Below, piece by piece: positions 8,012 through 16,923 of a DNA stretch of 64,000 nucleotides. The notes under the pieces are model-generated. The model searched no databases. It saw only the letters and a list, made by a program, of their open reading frames with translations, and was not told the origin of the DNA. Both the position numbers and the translations under genes were made by a program. The stretch covers positions 124,001 through 188,000 of the forward strand of contig NZ_JBOUVX010000002.1 of NCBI RefSeq assembly GCF_050789285.1, read 5' to 3'. This DNA is from CAVPWP01 sp050789285 (GTDB taxonomy: Bacteria; Pseudomonadota; Alphaproteobacteria; Rhodobacterales; Rhodobacteraceae). The number at the start of each line of letters is the position of its first letter. Within the stretch, counting starts at the first letter, position 1.

Positions 8012-9268
8012 ATGCTCGATTCCCGACCGACCGACGACGGCCTTTGGGTTCCTCAACCGGGCGAGCCGGCGCCCCGGCGGCTTTGCACCGATTGCGGTCT
8101 GTCGCGCACCGACCGCGCGGGCGATTGCGGGCGGGCGTGCCAGTTCATCCGCCCGGATTATCCGGCGATGGAAGCGCAGGTGCATGGTCGCCCCCGTGAT
8201 CCCGCCAAGGGCGACGAGCGGTTCTTCGGCCCCTATAGTGCGATGTACCGCGCGGCGCTGAAATCGCCCCGCGCCGGGGCGCAATGGACTGGCCTGACCA
8301 CGCGCCTTGCCGAACGCCTGCTTGAAACCGGCGCCGTCGACGCGGTGCTGACGGTGATCCCCGATCCATCCGACCGATGGAAACCCGTGCCCGCGATCAT
8401 CACCGATCCCGCAGCCATGGCCCAGGCGCGCGGCATGAGGATGGGCTATGCGCCGCTTCTGTCGCTTCTGGAACCCGCGCGGGCGGCCGGGCACCGGCGG
8501 ATCGCCGTCGTCGGGATTCCCTGCCAAGTCTATGCCCTGCGCGCGATCGAGACACAGCTGGGGTTCGACGCGATCACCGTGATCGGAACGCCCTGTTCCG
8601 ACAACACCACGACCGAGAACTTTCACCTGTTTCTGAGCCGTCTGACCGATCGCCCCGACGCGGTGACCTATCTGGAGTTTCGCGCCGACTACCATGTCGA
8701 GATGCGCTTCGACGACGGCACGCGGCGCGAGATCCCGTTCCTGCGCCTTCCGATTGCCGATCTTCCACCGGATTTCTTCCCGCTCACCTGCCGGACCTGC
8801 GTGGATTACACCAACAGTCTGGCCGACATTACCGTGGGCTACATGGCCGGCGAGGGCGAGCAATGGCTGATCGTGCGCAATGAACGCGGACGCGCGCTGC
8901 TGGACAGCCTTGGCGACGAGGTGCACCTGTCGGCCCCCGGTGACAAGGGCAAGCGCGCCGGGGCGGTGAAGGGCTTCATCGAGAATACCCGCCGGGCCGC
9001 CGGTGGTCTGCCGCTGCGCCGCATGCCAGATTTCCTGCGCGGACTTGTGGGTTGGCTTCAGCCCCGCACCGGGCCGCGCGGCCTGGAATTCGCGCGCACG
9101 CGGCTCGAGATGAAGGCGGCCGAAACCGTTCTGCACCTGCGACGATCGGAACCGCGCCGGATGCGGTGGATGATCCCGAAGCACGTCTGGGATCTGGTCG
9201 CGCCCTACGGGCTGGCCCCGGACGCGGGCGAGGCCCCGGCGCGCAAGGACCTTCAGCGGCCGAAATAG
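8012..9268 (+). CDS. FrhB/FdhB-family iron-sulfur flavin oxidoreductase (coenzyme F420 hydrogenase beta-subunit-like)
   Basis: The 418-residue protein has an N-terminal cysteine cluster (CTDCGLSRTDRAGDCGRAC, about residues 25-43) suited to a 4Fe-4S centre. Further conserved Cys positions occur in GIPCQVYALRAIE and GTPCSDNTTTENF, and the C-terminal FrhB motif is CRTCVDYTNSLADITVGYM. The family includes the F420 hydrogenase beta subunit, the ferredoxin-dependent divinyl chlorophyllide reductase BciB and hydroxymethyl-chlorophyll reductase. Sequence alone does not tell me which reaction applies here. No other bacteriochlorophyll gene is visible in the window, so a photosynthetic role is not supported by context. 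It is convergent with the epimerase gene and overlaps its end by 16 bases. The ribosome site is weak. Confidence 0.8.
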   Translation: MLDSRPTDDGLWVPQPGEPAPRRLCTDCGLSRTDRAGDCGRACQFIRPDYPAMEAQVHGRPRDPAKGDERFFGPYSAMYRAALKSPRAGAQWTGLTTRLAERLLETGAVDAVLTVIPDPSDRWKPVPAIITDPAAMAQARGMRMGYAPLLSLLEPARAAGHRRIAVVGIPCQVYALRAIETQLGFDAITVIGTPCSDNTTTENFHLFLSRLTDRPDAVTYLEFRADYHVEMRFDDGTRREIPFLRLPIADLPPDFFPLTCRTCVDYTNSLADITVGYMAGEGEQWLIVRNERGRALLDSLGDEVHLSAPGDKGKRAGAVKGFIENTRRAAGGLPLRRMPDFLRGLVGWLQPRTGPRGLEFARTRLEMKAAETVLHLRRSEPRRMRWMIPKHVWDLVAPYGLAPDAGEAPARKDLQRPK

Positions 9269-10275
9269 TCCCTGTACCAGTCGATGAACCGGGCGACGCC
9301 GTCGGAAATCGAGGTGGACGGTCGGAACCCCGTCAACTGCTCGAGTAGCCGCGTGTCGGCCCAGGTCGCCGGCACGTCTCCGGGCTGCATCGGCTGCATG
9401 TCCTTTGCAAGGCTGCGGCCGGTCGCGGCCTCGATCGCCTGGATGAACTCCATCAACCGAACGGGCGCCGCGTTGCCGATGTTGACGATCCTATAGGGCG
9501 CCACGGGCGACAGGCTGTCTGCGCTCGCGATTTCGCCGACCTGTTTCGGGCGCGAGGGAACTGCCTCGGCGAGTCGAACGATCGCCTCGACCAGATCGTC
9601 GATGAACGTGAAATCCCGCGCCATGTCGCCGTGATTGAACACCCGGATCGGACGCCCCTGGAAGGCCGCGTCGGCGAAAAGCATCGGCGCCATGTCGGGC
9701 CGCCCCCAAGGGCCGTAGACCGTGAAGAAGCGGAACATCGTCACAGGCAGGTCGTAAAGATGCGAATAGCTGTGGGCCATCGCCTCGGTCGCCTTCTTGG
9801 TGGCGGCATAGAAGGACATCTGCGTATCGGCCTTGTCCGTTTCGGCATAGGGCATCTGCGTGTTGGCGCCGTAGACCGACGAGGTCGAGGCCAGCAGAAG
9901 GTGACCTGGCGGATAGGCCCGCGCCGCTTCGAGCAGCCGGAAGGTGCCGACGATGTTCGCCTCGACATAGGTTTCAGGCGCGTCGATCGAATGGCGCACG
10001 CCGGCCTGTGCGGCCAGGTGCAGCACCACGTTGGGCCGATGGGACAAGAGGTGATGCAGCCGCCCCGGCTCTTCGATCCGGGCCTCGACGTGGGTGAAGC
10101 GGGGGTTTCCGGCGATCGTCGACAGCCGCGCGCGCTTCAAGGCAGGATCGTAGTAATCCGTCATCGCGTCGATGCCGGTCACCTTCCAGCCCTCGCTCAG
10201 AAGGCGCGAGGCGACGGCGTGGCCGATGAAGCCGGCAGAGCCGGTGACGAGGGCGGTTCGGGCGGACTGTATCAT
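9253..10275 (-). CDS. NAD-dependent UDP-sugar epimerase (UDP-glucuronate 4-epimerase-like)
   Basis: This 340-residue extended short-chain dehydrogenase has TGSAGFIGHAVASRLL as the NAD-binding Rossmann motif near the start. STSSVYGANTQMPY follows, then the catalytic YAATKK. The overall pattern, including FRFFTVYGPWGRPDMA and HGDMARDFTFIDDLVEAI, is that of UDP-glucuronate 4-epimerases (CapI/LpsL type), which make UDP-galacturonate for capsules and LPS. I chose the ATG at 10275 (MIQSARTALVTG) because the upstream extension is unrelated to the fold. Its place at the edge of the polysaccharide locus fits a role in supplying an acidic sugar nucleotide. The exact substrate is inference. Confidence 0.88.
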   Translation of the reverse strand: MIQSARTALVTGSAGFIGHAVASRLLSEGWKVTGIDAMTDYYDPALKRARLSTIAGNPRFTHVEARIEEPGRLHHLLSHRPNVVLHLAAQAGVRHSIDAPETYVEANIVGTFRLLEAARAYPPGHLLLASTSSVYGANTQMPYAETDKADTQMSFYAATKKATEAMAHSYSHLYDLPVTMFRFFTVYGPWGRPDMAPMLFADAAFQGRPIRVFNHGDMARDFTFIDDLVEAIVRLAEAVPSRPKQVGEIASADSLSPVAPYRIVNIGNAAPVRLMEFIQAIEAATGRSLAKDMQPMQPGDVPATWADTRLLEQLTGFRPSTSISDGVARFIDWYRDYFGR

Positions 10276-10551
10276 GCCAGGAAAGAGACGCCGAAAGGGC
10301 CAGACATTCAACGGGAAAGCCATGTGGTGGGCGCAAACCGGGCCGAAATCTGGTCATTGCAGGGAGCGGGTGCCATGAAGACATTGGCGCAGCGGTCGGT
10401 CATGCACTAACACTCGAACCGGATCACACTCCGGCCTTCGGCATCGGCTTCTTTCGTGACGACGGCAGGACGCAAATGCACGCTGAAGCGCTGGCGGCAA
10501 CAAGGGAAATGACGTGGTGAAGACGGACCCAAACCCGACGAAGGCAGATGA

Positions 10552-11964
10552 ATGATACATCCGGTCATACTGTGCGGCGGGTCGGGAACCCGACTCTGGC
10601 CAGCCTCGCGCAAGGCCTTTCCAAAGCAGTTTGCGCCGCTGATCGGCAAGGAAAGCCTGTACCAGGCGACGTTGCGCCGTTTCTCGGGACCGGACTATGC
10701 CTCTCCGCTGATCCTGACGGGCGACGACTTCCGCTTCATGGCGACCGAACAGGCACGCGCCATCGGTCTGGCGGATGCGCGGGTGATCGTCGAACCCGTC
10801 GGCCGGGATACCGGGCCGGCGATCCTGACGGCGGCACTTCTGCTGAGGGATGTCCCAGACGCGCTGATGCTGGTGGCCCCGTCCGATCATGTCATCGCGG
10901 ACACCGGCGCGTTCCGCCGGGCAGTCACCAGGGGCGCCGGTGCCGCCGCCTCGGGCGCCCTCGTCACCTTCGGCGTGACGCCGGATCGGCCCGAGACCGG
11001 ATATGGCTACCTCGAGTTGTCCGAGGCTCCCACCGGCGACGGTGCAATCCCGCTTGAAAGCTTCCGCGAGAAGCCCGACCTTGCAACCGCCGAGGCGATG
11101 CTGGCGGCCGGGAACTTCCTTTGGAACGCCGGCATCTTCCTGTTTCGTCCCACCGACGTGATCCGCGAGTTCGAGGCGCACGCGCCCGAGCTTCTTGGTC
11201 CCTGCGGCGATGCCATCGCGAAAGGGGCCGAGGACCTGGGGTTCTTTCGTCTCGATGCGGCGTCCTACGCCCGGTCGACGGCGATCTCGTTCGACTATGC
11301 CGTGATGGAGAAGGCCGCCAAGGTGGCTGCGGTGCCGCTCGACAGCGGCTGGTCCGACCTCGGCGCCTGGGATGCGCTTTGGAAGATCGCCCCCCCGGAC
11401 GAAAGTGGCGTCGCCACAGAAGGCGCAGCGATCGCGATCGACTGCCGCGACAGCTATCTGCGATCAGAAGATCCCGCGATGCAACTGGTCGGTCTGGGCC
11501 TGGACGGGATCGTCGCGGTCGCCATGAATGACGCGGTTCTGGTGATTGCGAAGGATCGCGCACAAGACGTGAAAGCGGTGGTCGGCGCCCTACGTGCGGC
11601 CGGCGCCTCGCAGGCCGACGATTATCCCCGCTTCCATCGCCCCTGGGGCTGGTATGAGACGCTGTGCCTTGGCGGTCGGTTTCAGGTCAAGCGCATCATG
11701 GTCAAACCGGGAGGCGTGCTTTCACTGCAAAGCCACATGCATCGATCCGAGCATTGGGTGGTCGTCGAAGGAACCGCAGAGATAACGATTGGTGATGAGA
11801 TCAGGCTCGTGACTGAAAACGAAAGCGTCTACATCCCCCTGGGCAAGAAACACAGAATGGCGAACCGTGGCCAGCTGCCGATGTACCTGATCGAAGTGCA
11901 GACCGGCGCCTACCTGGGCGAGGATGACATCGTCCGCTACGAGGACGTGTACAACCGGGGGTGA
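10552..11964 (+). CDS. manC: Mannose-1-phosphate guanylyltransferase / mannose-6-phosphate isomerase
   Basis: A 470-residue bifunctional enzyme of the ManC/CpsB/AlgA type. The N-terminal nucleotidyltransferase motif ILCGGSGTRLWPASR lies at residues 6-20, and FREKPD and WNAGIF follow. The C-terminal cupin domain (RPWGWYETL, MHRSEHWVVVEGTAEI, YIPLGKKHRMAN) carries the isomerase metal-binding His residues. It converts fructose-6-phosphate to mannose-6-phosphate and mannose-1-phosphate to GDP-mannose, a precursor for surface polysaccharides. Its length is normal for the family. The start follows GAAGGCAGATGA closely. It is the only plus-strand gene in this part of the polysaccharide locus and converges on the spike gene block 38 bases downstream. 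Confidence 0.95.
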   Translation: MIHPVILCGGSGTRLWPASRKAFPKQFAPLIGKESLYQATLRRFSGPDYASPLILTGDDFRFMATEQARAIGLADARVIVEPVGRDTGPAILTAALLLRDVPDALMLVAPSDHVIADTGAFRRAVTRGAGAAASGALVTFGVTPDRPETGYGYLELSEAPTGDGAIPLESFREKPDLATAEAMLAAGNFLWNAGIFLFRPTDVIREFEAHAPELLGPCGDAIAKGAEDLGFFRLDAASYARSTAISFDYAVMEKAAKVAAVPLDSGWSDLGAWDALWKIAPPDESGVATEGAAIAIDCRDSYLRSEDPAMQLVGLGLDGIVAVAMNDAVLVIAKDRAQDVKAVVGALRAAGASQADDYPRFHRPWGWYETLCLGGRFQVKRIMVKPGGVLSLQSHMHRSEHWVVVEGTAEITIGDEIRLVTENESVYIPLGKKHRMANRGQLPMYLIEVQTGAYLGEDDIVRYEDVYNRG

Positions 11965-12002
11965 AGCTTCGGCGGCCGCGGGAATGGGCAGATCGCCCGA
12001 CC

Positions 12003-14492
12003 TCACGGAACGGTAACCCTGAGACGGTTGCCCACCACCGCCACGCCCGAGGGCAGCGTCGCCCCGTTGTCGGTCAGGCTGTCCACGTCGATCAGGTCAT
12101 ACGTCCCCGCCGAAAGCCCCGTCGTGTCCACCGTGATCGTGCTGCCCGAGGCAAGGACCACCGTTGAAGTTACCGAAGTGGCCTTGGGCTGGCCCGTGAC
12201 GCCCGCGCCCAGATCCTCAAGGCCATACTTGCCCGACCGGAACTCGCGCACCTGCGGCAGAACCCCGGAGACAGGGGCGAAGGCCAGCGTCCCGTTGACC
12301 GTCAGCGTGGCCGTGCCACTCTGCCCGTCGAAGCCCGCTTTCAGATCGCCCCCGGTCAGGGTCAGCGTGTCGCCTGTGGAAATCGTGAGACTTCCCCCGG
12401 AGTCGATCAGCAATTCCGACTTGCCCGAGAACGCGCCCCTGACATTGCTGACCGCCGCGCCGATGCCAAGCCGCCCGCCCGTGGCCGTCACGACCACATC
12501 CGCCGTGGACGCGCCCTTGATCCAGAATTGCGCCGCGCCAAGCAACTCGACCGAACCTTCCGAGGTTTCCTGCATGGACGTGCAGGAGATATACCCACCA
12601 TAGAGACGGAACCCGCCGCCGTTCCCGAAGTCCAAGTCGGCAAAGCGCCAGGTCATAAAGCTGTAGGCGAGATTGCCGTTCAGGTCGCAGTCATCGCCGT
12701 CCACGGGATAATCGCCCCGCGTCCCGTTGATGAGCCAGCTATCCGGCGTGTCGGTGCGCCAGCCGTCCCCGTCCGGGTCGGGCGAGAACGTGGCCGAAAC
12801 CCCCGCTGTGTGGCCGATGGTGCCCTTGCCTGTCAGACCTGCGACGTAGTTCCAGATCGGAATGGCCTGAAGGCAGCGGTCGGACAGCGTGCGGAGATAG
12901 TCGCAGGCATCGTCCGTGGTGTTCGTGCCAGCGGCGACGCCCTGCTTGGCGTCGGCCCACCGCCCAAGGGTCAGCGCGTTCTTGTTCGCCGCGCTTATCC
13001 CTGCTGCGTTCAGGTCGTTGCCGCCCCAATTGATGACCGTGCTTTCCAGCTTCCAGATATTCGGCATTTCGACGGTCGGATTGGCATATTTGGGGTCCAG
13101 CGTGACGCCACCCGCCCACGGCGTTTTCGTCCAGCGCGGATCGGCGAGGTTCGTCTCATGTGCGAGGTTGTTTGGGTCGATCAGATTCGCCGCGACCACG
13201 TTCTTGCAAGTCGCGAGACTTCCACCATTAGACGGTCCCGAAATGAAGTTCTTGCCGTCAATGCTTCCTGCCGCACCAGCTATACTGGTCACTTTTCGCG
13301 CACGGCCCATCACCGCAACTCGGTTGAAATACGAGATATTGCCATGATCCGGCTCTGGCTGACCGCCGTTGCCGATCAAATCGGCCATGTTGTTGTCGGC
13401 GCGGATCAGGAGGTTTGCGAACGTGCCGCATCTCCATTGGCCGGGGTCGAAACAGGCGCGCGTGTTGATGCACTCAAGGTTCGCCACATCTTGCAGGCCC
13501 GATGATCCATCATATTCGTCGTGGTTCAGATAACTTGGGGCGGGCCCGAACTCACCACTATTCCATGTTGTGCCGTCGGTATTGTAGGTGGGCGACCAAG
13601 AGTTGCGGTCATAAAAATTCCGCCACCGTAGCACATGATCCGTATCTGAGAGAAAGTGCGCCGAATGGCGATCCGCGCCCGCTTGATAGTCGGGAGAATT
13701 CCCTGTGGGCGGTGCCCAAATTACCCCATTGTCGGGGAATGTTTTCACACAGTCTATGAAGGAGCAGCCAAACAGGGTGAGGTGTTTGACCGGACCAATA
13801 TCCGTAGAAAGGCCGTAGCCGGGAACCGTAAAGTTGCAATCCGCATATGTGATGAATTGCGCATCAGTGGTCCAAGTTTGCTGCGCGCAAAAATCAAGAC
13901 CTTGCAAGACAACGTTTCGCGGATCAATTGCGCTGTTGCCAGTTCGCACTCCGGTTGCGGTCATTTGCGGTCGCGACCCTGAGTCGAAATCCCCAAGGAG
14001 AGTTGGGTGTAGCGGGCTTTCGGACTCGGCCATATTGCCGATCAAGCCAGTCGGAAACGACCCGCCGCGCTTGAACAGCGCCCACAATGACCGTACCGCC
14101 GTGTTGCTTCTGCTAAACCTGTTGCTGAACAGGGTCGCCCCGATATCGCTTGACCCAGCCACGGCCCAAGCCAGGGGCAGGTCTGACCGCTTGCCCCATC
14201 CTGCAGCGTTCGAAGCCCCGTTAAGCCAAGACGCCGTGATAGTCGCGGCCGAAACACCTTCCACCGCCGCTATCTCGGCCCGCGTGTAGCCGTCCACGCT
14301 ATCGGCTGCGAAATACCAGACCTGCGTGGTTTCCCCGGGCTCGACGATCATCCGCGCGCCGTTCGTTGGGTCCACTTCAAGGGTGTAGAACTCGCCCTTG
14401 CCCCAGCCAAGGGGAATGTCTGGCGTGGCGGCACCCTGAAAGCCGGGGTGCGTCAGTGCCGTAGAAGTGGCGAGAAGCCGAAGTCTACCCAT
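12003..14492 (-). CDS. Large beta-helix fibre or spike protein, putative receptor-binding appendage
   Basis: The 829-residue protein has no signal peptide (it begins MGRLRLLATSTALTHPGF). Its centre and C-terminal third look like a right-handed beta-helix or beta-solenoid: many short alternating strands with Asn, Gly and Thr turns, such as SELLIDSGGSLTISTGDTL and SVTSTVVLASGSTITVDT. Such folds are typical of phage tailspikes and polysaccharide-binding or -cleaving fibres. Its start follows the stop of the upstream fibre gene directly (TAG then ATG), so the two are translated together, behind a spike base gene. That context suggests a head spike or fibre of a prophage remnant or gene transfer agent. 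Base composition falls noticeably between about 13,300 and 14,150, which hints at acquired sequence. An alternative is a secreted polysaccharide lyase, but the lack of a signal peptide argues against it. Confidence 0.6.
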   Translation of the reverse strand: MGRLRLLATSTALTHPGFQGAATPDIPLGWGKGEFYTLEVDPTNGARMIVEPGETTQVWYFAADSVDGYTRAEIAAVEGVSAATITASWLNGASNAAGWGKRSDLPLAWAVAGSSDIGATLFSNRFSRSNTAVRSLWALFKRGGSFPTGLIGNMAESESPLHPTLLGDFDSGSRPQMTATGVRTGNSAIDPRNVVLQGLDFCAQQTWTTDAQFITYADCNFTVPGYGLSTDIGPVKHLTLFGCSFIDCVKTFPDNGVIWAPPTGNSPDYQAGADRHSAHFLSDTDHVLRWRNFYDRNSWSPTYNTDGTTWNSGEFGPAPSYLNHDEYDGSSGLQDVANLECINTRACFDPGQWRCGTFANLLIRADNNMADLIGNGGQPEPDHGNISYFNRVAVMGRARKVTSIAGAAGSIDGKNFISGPSNGGSLATCKNVVAANLIDPNNLAHETNLADPRWTKTPWAGGVTLDPKYANPTVEMPNIWKLESTVINWGGNDLNAAGISAANKNALTLGRWADAKQGVAAGTNTTDDACDYLRTLSDRCLQAIPIWNYVAGLTGKGTIGHTAGVSATFSPDPDGDGWRTDTPDSWLINGTRGDYPVDGDDCDLNGNLAYSFMTWRFADLDFGNGGGFRLYGGYISCTSMQETSEGSVELLGAAQFWIKGASTADVVVTATGGRLGIGAAVSNVRGAFSGKSELLIDSGGSLTISTGDTLTLTGGDLKAGFDGQSGTATLTVNGTLAFAPVSGVLPQVREFRSGKYGLEDLGAGVTGQPKATSVTSTVVLASGSTITVDTTGLSAGTYDLIDVDSLTDNGATLPSGVAVVGNRLRVTVP

Positions 14493-16403
14493 CTATGCTG
14501 CCTTCAATGCGACGATTGAAACGGCCCATTGAAACGAGCCGTCATTGTTGTCGTAATCTGCCGTGGCGGTGTGGGTCGTAGCTGTATCCGCGATGAAACC
14601 GGCGACCCCCGAACGGTGCGAGGCGTTAGCCTGCCGCACATCCGCCAGTTCGTTCCCCGCCATCGCCCCACCCCAGGTGATGCCGGTCGCCGTTCCACTG
14701 CGGCACAGCGTGACGGCGATTACCGCGTCGCCAACGGCACAGGCCGAACCCAGCGCCGCACCGAAGGGCGAGTTCACCTGCGTGCCGCCGGCTACCCCTT
14801 CGAGATGTCCGGTTGCCGTCGCCCCCGTAAGACGCAGGACATGAACCTGCCGGTCGAGCGACAGTCCCGCGCCGGTCACGCCGATCGTCAGGTCACTGGC
14901 CGCTGTCGTTGTAACCAGCCAAATGCCCGCAACGGCGGCGTCCGACACGCCGGTCCTGCCACCTTCGACCAGCGTGGCTGAGGCGCCGATGTTGGCCCCT
15001 GAAAGGACAAGCGTGGCCGGTCCAGTCGCCTGACTCGCAATGTCCGTGATCGCCACCACGAACGTGCCCGCATCCGGAAAGACGTTCGGCGTCGTTTGGG
15101 TCGCCACTCCGGAAAGGTCGATCGCCTGATTGTGGTTCGCAAGGTAGGCGAGTTCGAGGCCACCGGGTACGTTGTTCGTCACCGCGCGACCCGAGAACGC
15201 CGCAAGCGGGTTGCCGCGCTCATCGGTCAGGTTGGCACCAAAATAGCTGATCGTGTCTGCCTGATTGCCCGCGATCGTGGGCGCGATCGACAGCGTGACG
15301 GTGTTCGTGTCCACTGAAATGCCCGTGATTGAATGACCGGGCATGGTCCACTGGGAAAGGTCCGGGGCCCCGACGAGCATCTCGTCGAAAGCTAGGAGCA
15401 CGGCATCGCCCGTTTCGTTCGTCTGAGCACTCAGGAGAGCTGGTGGAGAGAAGTCGATGTCGGTCAGCGGGACACGCCTGATGCCGGATGTTCCGCCGTT
15501 GGTGCGCTCGACCGCCACCAGGGCCAGCTCGGTAACACTGTCGTCGGTGACGTCGGAAAGATCGACTTCTCCGCCTTCGTACGAAAGTCTCGCCTTGAAC
15601 TCCACGCCTTCACCGCCCGTTTGCTGGATCAACTGCGCCTCGGTGATGGCAAATCCCGCAGGACCGGTTGCGGCGAAAAGATCGACGACATCCGCCCCTG
15701 AGTAGCTGTAGCTCACGGGAATGATGTCCGGATTGCCGCCCGACCCTGCAACCTGGGCGCCAAGCGAAAGTGACGGGTTCACCGGCGATGCGCCTGAAAC
15801 AGAGACGGGCTTGCCAGCCGACCAGGGCCCCGCACCAACGGCGTTGACCGCACGCAGCGCGACGACGCGTTCTCCTGCCGCAAGGCCGGAAGCAGAGAAC
15901 CCCGTCGTCCCGCTCGAGGAAATCGCCTGGGCGCCGTCGATACTGTATTGAATGTCGATGACCGGCGATCCCCCGTCATCGGGCAATCCAAGAACAGTCA
16001 CGCTGGCTTCGCCCGGCGCCCCGGTCGCAAGCAACCATGCCGACACCGCAAATACCTCGGGGACACCCGCGCCGACAATCACTGGAGAACCTGTCGTGCT
16101 GCCGGTGCCGGTCACATGGCTCCACGAGAACCGCGCCGTCAGCACCTCGCCGGCGGCAAGCACATAGGTCATGCCCTGCTGCGCGCCATCGACCAGAACC
16201 GAGACTTCGCCGCCCTCGAGCGGCGGAACCCCGCTTCCCTCGCCGTCCAGGGCATAGACGACCTCGCTCAACTGCTGACCCGCCGCGTAGGTGCCGACGA
16301 TGGTGATGGAAGGCGTCGGCGCCACTGGGCCCGAAGGCGGTGCAAGGCCGCCTCCGTCCACGGTCAGGATCTGGCCGATGCTGTGGGAATGTCCATGTTT
16401 CAT
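14493..16403 (-). CDS. Fibre-like multidomain protein with fibronectin III-like repeats, putative spike component
   Basis: A 636-residue protein beginning MKHGHSHSIGQILTVDGG, with no signal peptide. The body is built of beta-rich Ig-like or fibronectin III-like domains (for example SVTVLGLPDDGGSPVIDIQYSIDGA, then GLAAGERVVALRAVNAVGAGPW). A Big-type segment follows (SPPALLSAQTNETGDAVLLAFDEML). The last third repeats a pattern used in phage fibre tips (VVAITDIASQATGPATLVLSG). A GGAGA ribosome site precedes the ATG. It lies 52 bases downstream of the spike base gene and directly abuts the beta-helix gene. I infer a structural fibre of the same appendage. No catalytic motif is recognised. Proteins of this type may occur in both prophages and gene transfer agents. 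Confidence 0.6.
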   Translation of the reverse strand: MKHGHSHSIGQILTVDGGGLAPPSGPVAPTPSITIVGTYAAGQQLSEVVYALDGEGSGVPPLEGGEVSVLVDGAQQGMTYVLAAGEVLTARFSWSHVTGTGSTTGSPVIVGAGVPEVFAVSAWLLATGAPGEASVTVLGLPDDGGSPVIDIQYSIDGAQAISSSGTTGFSASGLAAGERVVALRAVNAVGAGPWSAGKPVSVSGASPVNPSLSLGAQVAGSGGNPDIIPVSYSYSGADVVDLFAATGPAGFAITEAQLIQQTGGEGVEFKARLSYEGGEVDLSDVTDDSVTELALVAVERTNGGTSGIRRVPLTDIDFSPPALLSAQTNETGDAVLLAFDEMLVGAPDLSQWTMPGHSITGISVDTNTVTLSIAPTIAGNQADTISYFGANLTDERGNPLAAFSGRAVTNNVPGGLELAYLANHNQAIDLSGVATQTTPNVFPDAGTFVVAITDIASQATGPATLVLSGANIGASATLVEGGRTGVSDAAVAGIWLVTTTAASDLTIGVTGAGLSLDRQVHVLRLTGATATGHLEGVAGGTQVNSPFGAALGSACAVGDAVIAVTLCRSGTATGITWGGAMAGNELADVRQANASHRSGVAGFIADTATTHTATADYDNNDGSFQWAVSIVALKAA

Positions 16404-16455
16404 GAAATCTCCGGCTCAATCTGACGCGACGGGGTGAAGGAACGACGGACGGTGG

Positions 16456-16716
16456 TCAGTACATGGCCACGATGCCCGTCGCGGTCGTTCCCGTGGCCCA
16501 GACCCGCCTGCAGCGGATCGGGAAGGGCACACCGGCAACGACAGCGATCGTCGCGACGTCGCCTGCAACGGTGGTGACACGAACCGCGCCGCCACCGGAA
16601 ACATTCAGGGCACGGCTTGCGAAGGGCATATCCTCGCTGTCACTCGGGGTGACGACCTTGAGATGGGCCGCAGGGCTTTCTAGGCCGGGGGTCGAGGAAG
16701 CGAATAGGTCAGGCAT
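16456..16716 (-). CDS. Head-spike base protein, Rcc01079 (GTA) family
   Basis: A short 86-residue protein with the pattern VTPSDSEDMPFASRALNVSG, then GAVRVTTVAGD, PFPIRCRRVWATGTTATGIV and a final MY. This is the profile I know for the spike base family named after Rhodobacter capsulatus Rcc01079. There Rcc01079/01080 form the head spikes of the gene transfer agent and help it bind recipient capsule. The same family also occurs in prophages. The gene is the first of a three-gene minus-strand set with two fibre genes. No capsid, terminase, portal or integrase gene is present in the window, so this is an isolated spike locus; in R. capsulatus the GTA spike genes are likewise unlinked to the main GTA cluster. 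Family assignment comes from pattern memory, not a search. Confidence 0.7.
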   Translation of the reverse strand: MPDLFASSTPGLESPAAHLKVVTPSDSEDMPFASRALNVSGGGAVRVTTVAGDVATIAVVAGVPFPIRCRRVWATGTTATGIVAMY

Positions 16717-16872
16717 GCTGGCATCCCGTTTTTCGTTCAGGGGTTCGCTTCGCCAATCGAAGGCACAGGAAGGCGGCCATTCGGGACGACGCGGTTCCCA
16801 AGTCTCCGGGATAGACGTTAATCACCGGAAACCCGAGCGAACGCGCGGGAAATCAAGACGTTGGGGAAAACG

Positions 16873-16887
16873 TTACGCCTGGGTTAC
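16873..16887. promoter_or_regulatory. TTAC-N7-TTAC direct repeat upstream of the spike genes
   Basis: TTAC at 16873-16876 and 16884-16887 have 7 bases between them (GTTACGCCTGGGTTAC region). It resembles the CtrA consensus TTAA-N7-TTAA with one mismatch in each half. It lies about 157 bases upstream of the spike base start. Weak by sequence alone. Confidence 0.25.
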
Positions 16888-16923
16888 TCCAGCGCGCGGC
16901 ATGCCGAAGCGCAGCGGTTCAGC

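Noticed and set aside
12528..13505. Plus-strand frame of about 325 codons inside the beta-helix fibre gene
   Set aside because: No ribosome site, no family, and basic low-complexity content; antisense shadow.
12003..16716. Complete prophage
   Set aside because: No integrase, terminase, portal, capsid or lysis gene is present and the flanks are polysaccharide genes; only a spike module remains.
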